Shown piece by piece: positions 32,506 through 35,925 of a stretch of 35,925 nt of DNA (the stretch's first letter is position 1; each line of letters opens with the position of its first letter). A program made the translations under genes and the position numbers. The notes under the pieces were generated by a model, which saw only the letters and a list, made by a program, of their open reading frames with translations, did no database searches and was not told where the DNA came from. Source of the stretch: Bacillota bacterium (GTDB taxonomy: Bacteria > Bacillota > Dethiobacteria > DTU022). The DNA is taken from contig JAKPEE010000159.1 in assembly GCA_029552125.1 (NCBI GenBank), forward strand, positions 1 through 35,925, written 5' to 3'.

Positions 32506-32725
32506 CTGAGAGAAGCTCTGTTATAAGGAAAAAATAAAAGTGAGCTAAGCGCAGCAGTGCCTAGGGCCACTACGCAGAAAGCATAGCGAAGGCCGAATGG
32601 GAGCATATGCTAGGAAAGCAATTCATGCCGCCAACTGAGGCAAAGTAAATACGGGAGAATTAATTCAAAGGCGGGCTAAAACACATAATTAACGCAACTT
32701 AATAGAAGGGAGGAAGTTGGAGAAG

Positions 32726-33145
32726 ATGAGTGAACTGGTGAGGTTTGGGATTTCCATGGACAGGGAGCTACTGGAGCGGTTTGACCGGGAAATTGTATCC
32801 GGTAATTATGCCAATCGTTCAGAAGCGATACGCGACTTAATCCGTAACCAGCTCGTAGAGTCCGAATGGTCGGGGGAAGACGCGGAGGTCGCCGGTACGA
32901 TTACCCTTGTTTACGACCACCATGTTCGCGGGCTGAATGATTTGCTCCTGGATGTCCAGCATCAATACCATAATCTTATCTTATCAGTGATGCATGTACA
33001 CTTGACTCACAATAACTGCCTTGAAGTTATGGTGATTAGGGGCCCAGCCCGGACAGCCCGGGAGGTGGCGGGGCGTTTGCTTGGTGTGAAAGGAGTAAAA
33101 CATGGAAAGTTGACCATAACTTCTACCGGTGAAAGGTTAAAATAG
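32726..33145 (+). CDS. nikR: nickel-responsive transcriptional regulator NikR
   Basis: Ribbon-helix-helix repressor that binds DNA when loaded with Ni2+. The 139 residues comprise an N-terminal RHH domain ([22 protein letters not shown]...[14 protein letters not shown]) and a C-terminal ACT-like metal domain. The nickel ligands can be seen: His in VYDHHVRG, the HxH pair in MHVHLTHNN and the Cys in [11 protein letters not shown] at 32726 is preferred to a TTG three codons earlier that sits too close to GGGAGG. It stands alone on the plus strand and overlaps the prmC end by 9 bp tail to tail. No nickel transporter or hydrogenase gene is in the window, so targets lie elsewhere. Confidence 0.93.
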   Translation: MSELVRFGISMDRELLERFDREIVSGNYANRSEAIRDLIRNQLVESEWSGEDAEVAGTITLVYDHHVRGLNDLLLDVQHQYHNLILSVMHVHLTHNNCLEVMVIRGPARTAREVAGRLLGVKGVKHGKLTITSTGERLK

Positions 33146-34018
33146 CCCCAGGAGCACCCTTGGCCAGCCCTGATAGTCCCGTTGATAAGAAATGTTCTGA
33201 AAAAGATTGGTCTCCCGGCAGATTTCTTGAAGAAGCTCATATTGGCCCGCCCCGAATTCCAGCGCCAGAAGGCCTGGAGATTGGATGTGGCGGGACAAAT
33301 CTTGCAGGATTGCGCGGTATCCGTCCAGGCCGTCTTCTCCCCCGTCAAGAGCCAGGGCAGGCTCAAAATCTTTAACCGTGACAGGCAGCGAAGCCATGGC
33401 GCGGCTTTGGACATACGGTGGGTTCCCTACAACCAGGTTAAAACGGGGATAAGAGGAAAGCTTATGCAGAGCCTGAAAATAATTGCCACAGCACCAGGTA
33501 ATCCGCTCGGCCACCCCGTGACGTTCCGCATTTTGGATCGCTACTTTAAGGGCCCGCTCCGAAATATCCACCGCCCAGGCCCGGGCGGCGGGAAGCATGC
33601 AGGTAAGAGTTATGGCCAGGATACCGCTTCCGGTACCCAGATCAATCAGATTTATCCCTTCTCCAGAGGCCAGGCCCAGTTCCCTGGCCCAGGCTAGAGC
33701 TGCTTCCACTACAAATTCAGTTTCCGGCCGGGGCACCAGCACGTCCTGATTAACATAAAAATGGCGCCCGTAGAATTCTTTTTCTCCGGTAATATAGGCC
33801 AGGGGCTCACCTTGACAGCGCCGGGCTACCGCTTCTATAAAGTCTGATACTATTTCTACCGGCAGCGGTTGCTGACGATCCAGTAATAATTGTATTCGGC
33901 TTCGCCCCGTCAACCAGGATAGCAGCAGTTCCGCTTCCAAACGGGGCTGATCAATTTGTGCCCTGCGCAGGTAAAAAGAAGCTCTTTGCAGAGCTTCTCC
34001 AACGGTTAGTATAAGCAT
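33137..34018 (-). CDS. prmC: peptide chain release factor N5-glutamine methyltransferase
   Basis: Methylates the Gln of the GGQ motif in release factors. The product of 293 residues has an N-terminal helical domain (about 1-75 with REALQ-like [11 protein letters not shown] and [10 protein letters not shown]), then a Rossmann methyltransferase domain with [13 protein letters not shown] (SAM binding) and the catalytic NPPY (202-205 counted from an upstream TTG). I take the ATG at 34018, which has GGTGA nine bases upstream; the TTG at 34027 would overlap the prfA stop by 4 bp. It follows its substrate gene prfA, the normal pairing, and is convergent with nikR. Confidence 0.94.
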   Translation of the reverse strand: MLILTVGEALQRASFYLRRAQIDQPRLEAELLLSWLTGRSRIQLLLDRQQPLPVEIVSDFIEAVARRCQGEPLAYITGEKEFYGRHFYVNQDVLVPRPETEFVVEAALAWARELGLASGEGINLIDLGTGSGILAITLTCMLPAARAWAVDISERALKVAIQNAERHGVAERITWCCGNYFQALHKLSSYPRFNLVVGNPPYVQSRAMASLPVTVKDFEPALALDGGEDGLDGYRAILQDLSRHIQSPGLLALEFGAGQYELLQEICRETNLFQNISYQRDYQGWPRVLLGLF

Positions 34019-34023
34019 GGCTG

Positions 34024-35094
34024 TCAATCACCGGTTCTGTTGAGCTGTTCTGCTCTGGCTGAAGCGGCCAGCTGATCAATGATCTCATCAAGGTCTCCAT
34101 TAAGAACCAGGTCCAGTTTGTGCAGGGTCAACCCGATGCGGTGATCGGTAACCCGGTTTTGAGGGAAGTTATAAGTGCGGATTCGCTCGCTGCGGTCTCC
34201 GCTGCCAACCTGTTGTTTCCTGTTCTGGGCCAGTTCCGCTTCCTGTTCGGCCAGATATTTATTCATGAGGCGGCTGCGCAAAACGCGCATGGCCTTTTCT
34301 TTGTTCTTAAGCTGGGATTTTTCATCCTGGCAGCAGACAACCAGCCCGGTAGGCAGGTGAGTGATACGGACAGCCGATTGGGTCGTGTTTACACTTTGCC
34401 CGCCGGGACCGGTAGAGCAAAATGTATCGATGCGCAAATCCTGGGGGTTTATCTCCACTTCAACCTCTTCTACTTCAGGCAAAACGGCCACGGTGGCTGC
34501 AGAGGTGTGGATGCGCCCGCCCGATTCTGTGGTGGGAATCCGCTGGACCCGGTGGGCTCCGCTTTCGTATTTGAGCCGGCTGTATGCACCTTTCCCACTA
34601 ATATTAATGATTACTTCTTTATAGCCGCCGATGTCGGTGGGATGAGCATCAACTAATTCCACTTTCCATCTTTTTTCTTCGGCATAACGCGTATACATCT
34701 TTAGAAGGTCTGCGGCAAATAGGGCCGCCTCTTCGCCTCCGGTGCCGGCCCGGATTTCTAAAAATACACTTTTTTGGTCAAAGGGATCCTCCGGAATTAG
34801 TTTTTCTTTTAACTGGCCTTCTACCGCGGCTTTTTCCCGGTTAAGTCTTGCTATCTCTTCTGATAGAAATGCGGCCATTTCGGCGTCACCGTCGGTATTT
34901 AATAGTTCCCGGGCTTCGTCCAGATCGCGGTTGATCCGCTTATAGCGGCGGAAAAGTTCGACTAAATCGGTTAGATTGGCCAGCTCACGGGAATAATCCT
35001 GCCATAACTGGCGTTGTTCAATTATCGCCGGATTGCTTAATAGCTGCTCCAGCTCTTCGTACCTTTTTTCAATACTCTCCAACTTATCTAACAT
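34024..35094 (-). CDS. prfA: peptide chain release factor 1
   Basis: Class I release factor that ends translation at UAA and UAG. The 356 residues show the RF1-type stop-codon tripeptide PxT as PTT (187-189, in [15 protein letters not shown]), which separates it from RF2 (SPF), and the GGQ motif (231-233, in [20 protein letters not shown]) that enters the peptidyl transferase centre. The flanking acid-rich [15 protein letters not shown] block is typical. GAGGTGA precedes the ATG by six bases. It is followed by prmC, which modifies its GGQ Gln. Confidence 0.97.
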   Translation of the reverse strand: MLDKLESIEKRYEELEQLLSNPAIIEQRQLWQDYSRELANLTDLVELFRRYKRINRDLDEARELLNTDGDAEMAAFLSEEIARLNREKAAVEGQLKEKLIPEDPFDQKSVFLEIRAGTGGEEAALFAADLLKMYTRYAEEKRWKVELVDAHPTDIGGYKEVIINISGKGAYSRLKYESGAHRVQRIPTTESGGRIHTSAATVAVLPEVEEVEVEINPQDLRIDTFCSTGPGGQSVNTTQSAVRITHLPTGLVVCCQDEKSQLKNKEKAMRVLRSRLMNKYLAEQEAELAQNRKQQVGSGDRSERIRTYNFPQNRVTDHRIGLTLHKLDLVLNGDLDEIIDQLAASARAEQLNRTGD

Positions 35095-35475
35095 CGGCTG
35101 TCACCTCGGAATTGGTGCCTGGATCCCCATTTATGCCGGGGCCGTTTGCAGAGCCGCCACAGCTAGATCTCAGCTATGCCGGCATCTGGTGGTTCAGCAA
35201 CCGTGGCCACGTGGCAACCATAGCCTGTCAGCGGCCAGGGGCAGAGACAAGAAGCGGCTTTTACGGTTAGAACTCTGGCTTTACAATTAAAAAGGATATT
35301 AATCCCCTGACATAAAATCGGGTCAGGCGGGAGAAGCCTCCGGGACTCCCCGGCGGAGCACGTAGTAGCGGCAGATTTCAACCAGGGGGATGGTCCCGGT
35401 GGGTTATTTCAATTCCCGCACTGCTGGCCGGCGGCCGGTTGGGGTTTGGACACAGGCAATGCCCTTCGCAGAGTT
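35095..35475 (-). other. 380-bp stretch without a recognisable gene, between rpmE and prfA
   Basis: No frame here encodes a protein I recognise; the longest minus frame (35163-35381, 72 codons) has no family features. Bacillus has tdk at this place. Several hairpins can be drawn on the minus strand: CCTGAC/GTCAGG (about 35308-35329), GGATTAATATCC followed by TTTTT just downstream, and a GC-rich block at 35330-35360. It could be a prfA leader, the remains of a lost gene, or an untranslated RNA. No good promoter was seen. Confidence 0.4.
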
Positions 35476-35502
35476 AAAAAGAGCAGAGCATCTGCCCTGC
35501 TC
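35476..35502 (-). terminator. intrinsic terminator of rpmE
   Basis: GAGCAGGGC pairs with GCTCTGCTC (one G-U) around an AGAT loop (35502-35481), followed by TTTTT (35480-35476). It begins just after the rpmE stop codon and should make rpmE a single-gene transcript. Confidence 0.8.
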
Positions 35503-35504
35503 CT

Positions 35505-35705
35505 TTAATTCATCCCATACTTCCGTTTAAATCGTTCTACCCTTCCCCCGGTATCAACAAATTTTTGCTTCCCGGTAAAGAAAGGGTGGCATTTGGAACA
35601 AATCTCGACCCGCAGGTTTTCTTTAGTCGAACCGGTTTCAAAACTCTCGCCGCAGGCACAGGTTACCGTAGTACGATAATATTGAGGGTGTATTTTTTCT
35701 TTCAT
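35505..35705 (-). CDS. rpmE: 50S ribosomal protein L31, zinc-binding type
   Basis: Ribosomal large-subunit protein of 66 residues from the ATG at 35705. It begins [10 protein letters not shown] and has four cysteines (C16, C18, C36, C39) that make the zinc ribbon of the C+ form of L31, plus the tail [23 protein letters not shown] stands nine bases upstream; the frame stays open to 35750 but earlier starts are too close to, or upstream of, this site and the promoter. It has its own promoter and terminator. The C+ form is the one replaced by YtiA-type L31 under zinc starvation in Bacillus. Confidence 0.96.
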   Translation of the reverse strand: MKEKIHPQYYRTTVTCACGESFETGSTKENLRVEICSKCHPFFTGKQKFVDTGGRVERFKRKYGMN

Positions 35706-35740
35706 CTGCATAGGCCTCCTCGCCATCAATCCAGAACAAA

Positions 35741-35769
35741 ATGATAACATATTCCCTTGTTTTCTGCAA
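35741..35769 (-). promoter_or_regulatory. sigma-A promoter of rpmE
   Basis: TTGCAG (35769-35764), 17 bp, TATCAT (35746-35741) with TGT before it, an extended -10. The leader is about 30 bases. A TTGACA further upstream (about 35790) has no -10 at a proper distance. Nothing else is recognisable in 35770-35925. Confidence 0.65.
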
Positions 35770-35925
35770 CTGCGGGATTGTAGAACACTGTGTCAATACT
35801 TAGCGGGTATATTTCCTCGTTCCAGACAAATTAATTTAAAACCACCTTTGACTATTGCTTGGGATCAGCCTGGAACTACATAATTACTTCCATTTGATCA
35901 TAGATAGCCTTTATGAAGAACCACT

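Noticed and set aside
32382-32606. 74-codon minus-strand frame upstream of the sigG-type gene
   Set aside because: It overlaps the sigma-F-like promoter and the terminator-like stem, has no ribosome binding site and shows no family features.
32520-32640. Cobalamin or NiCo riboswitch before nikR
   Set aside because: A GGGCCACTACGC segment recalls part of a cobalamin element, but the conserved boxes and overall fold are not present.
35163-35381. 72-codon minus-strand frame between rpmE and prfA
   Set aside because: No ribosome binding site, no recognisable motif, and the composition does not look like the neighbouring proteins; listed as an unexplained gap instead.
1-35925. CRISPR array, prophage or complete insertion sequence
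   Set aside because: No regularly spaced repeats, integrase, phage structural genes or transposase could be seen; only the left edge hints at a possible element boundary.

Overview
The window reads as chromosome of an anaerobic, endospore-forming low-to-mid-GC Firmicute of the clostridial/Peptococcia-Desulfotomaculum kind. This rests on the sporulation genes (spoIID, spoIIQ, spoIIID, spoIIR, a sigG-type sigma factor), strong purine-rich ribosome binding sites with frequent GTG/TTG starts, a Mbl-type MreB, and a homocysteine-synthesis gene set otherwise best known from methanogens and strict anaerobes. Nearly everything is on the minus strand; only nikR and a small DMT-type transporter are on the plus strand. 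The backbone follows the Bacillus order rpmE - prfA - prmC - spoIIR - ywlC - ywlE - rpiB - glyA - upp - [ATP synthase] - ywmB - murA - spoIID - spoIIQ - spoIIID - mbl.

Layout, read right to left in transcription order. rpmE (35.7 kb) has its own promoter and terminator, then comes a 380-bp stretch without a gene, then prfA-prmC. nikR lies convergent to prmC. A sigG-type sigma gene overlaps spoIIR and is preceded by a sigma-F-like promoter. A Na+/phosphate symporter, the threonylcarbamoyl-AMP synthase gene ywlC, ywlE, rpiB, glyA, upp and a dCMP deaminase follow. Next is a seven-gene V/A-type ATPase operon in the order E-X-A-B-D-I-K, behind a strong sigma-A-like promoter, at the place where Bacillus carries the F-type atp operon. 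After it come ywmB, murA (with a terminator), spoIID (clear sigma-E promoter), spoIIQ (sigma-F-like promoter inside an inverted repeat), spoIIID, mbl and a PHP-domain phosphoesterase.

The left third is more accessory. A ydcZ-type transporter gene converges on the PHP gene. gap and a cupin-type (archaeal-type) glucose-6-phosphate isomerase form a pair. A three-gene operon encodes a DUF39 homocysteine-biosynthesis protein, a NIL-domain ferredoxin and a UPF0280/ApbE-like protein. A gamma-carbonic-anhydrase-like protein and tRNA-Thr(CGU) follow. Last is an ABC-2 exporter (ATPase and permease) with its own NarL-type two-component system. The sensor kinase of that system stops right after the N-box of its ATPase domain, and the last ~100 bp of the window can fold into a three-way-junction RNA placed just before a new possible start codon.

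Most notable points: (1) an in-place substitution of the ATP synthase locus by an EXABDIK-type V-ATPase whose K subunit keeps residues matching known Na+ ligands; (2) compartment-specific sporulation control that can be read from the DNA, including a hairpin that would hide the spoIIQ ribosome binding site in read-through mRNA from spoIID but not in mRNA from its own promoter; (3) the sigG-spoIIR pair; (4) the truncated kinase with the structured element beside it. All family assignments were made by eye from protein motifs; no database search was run.
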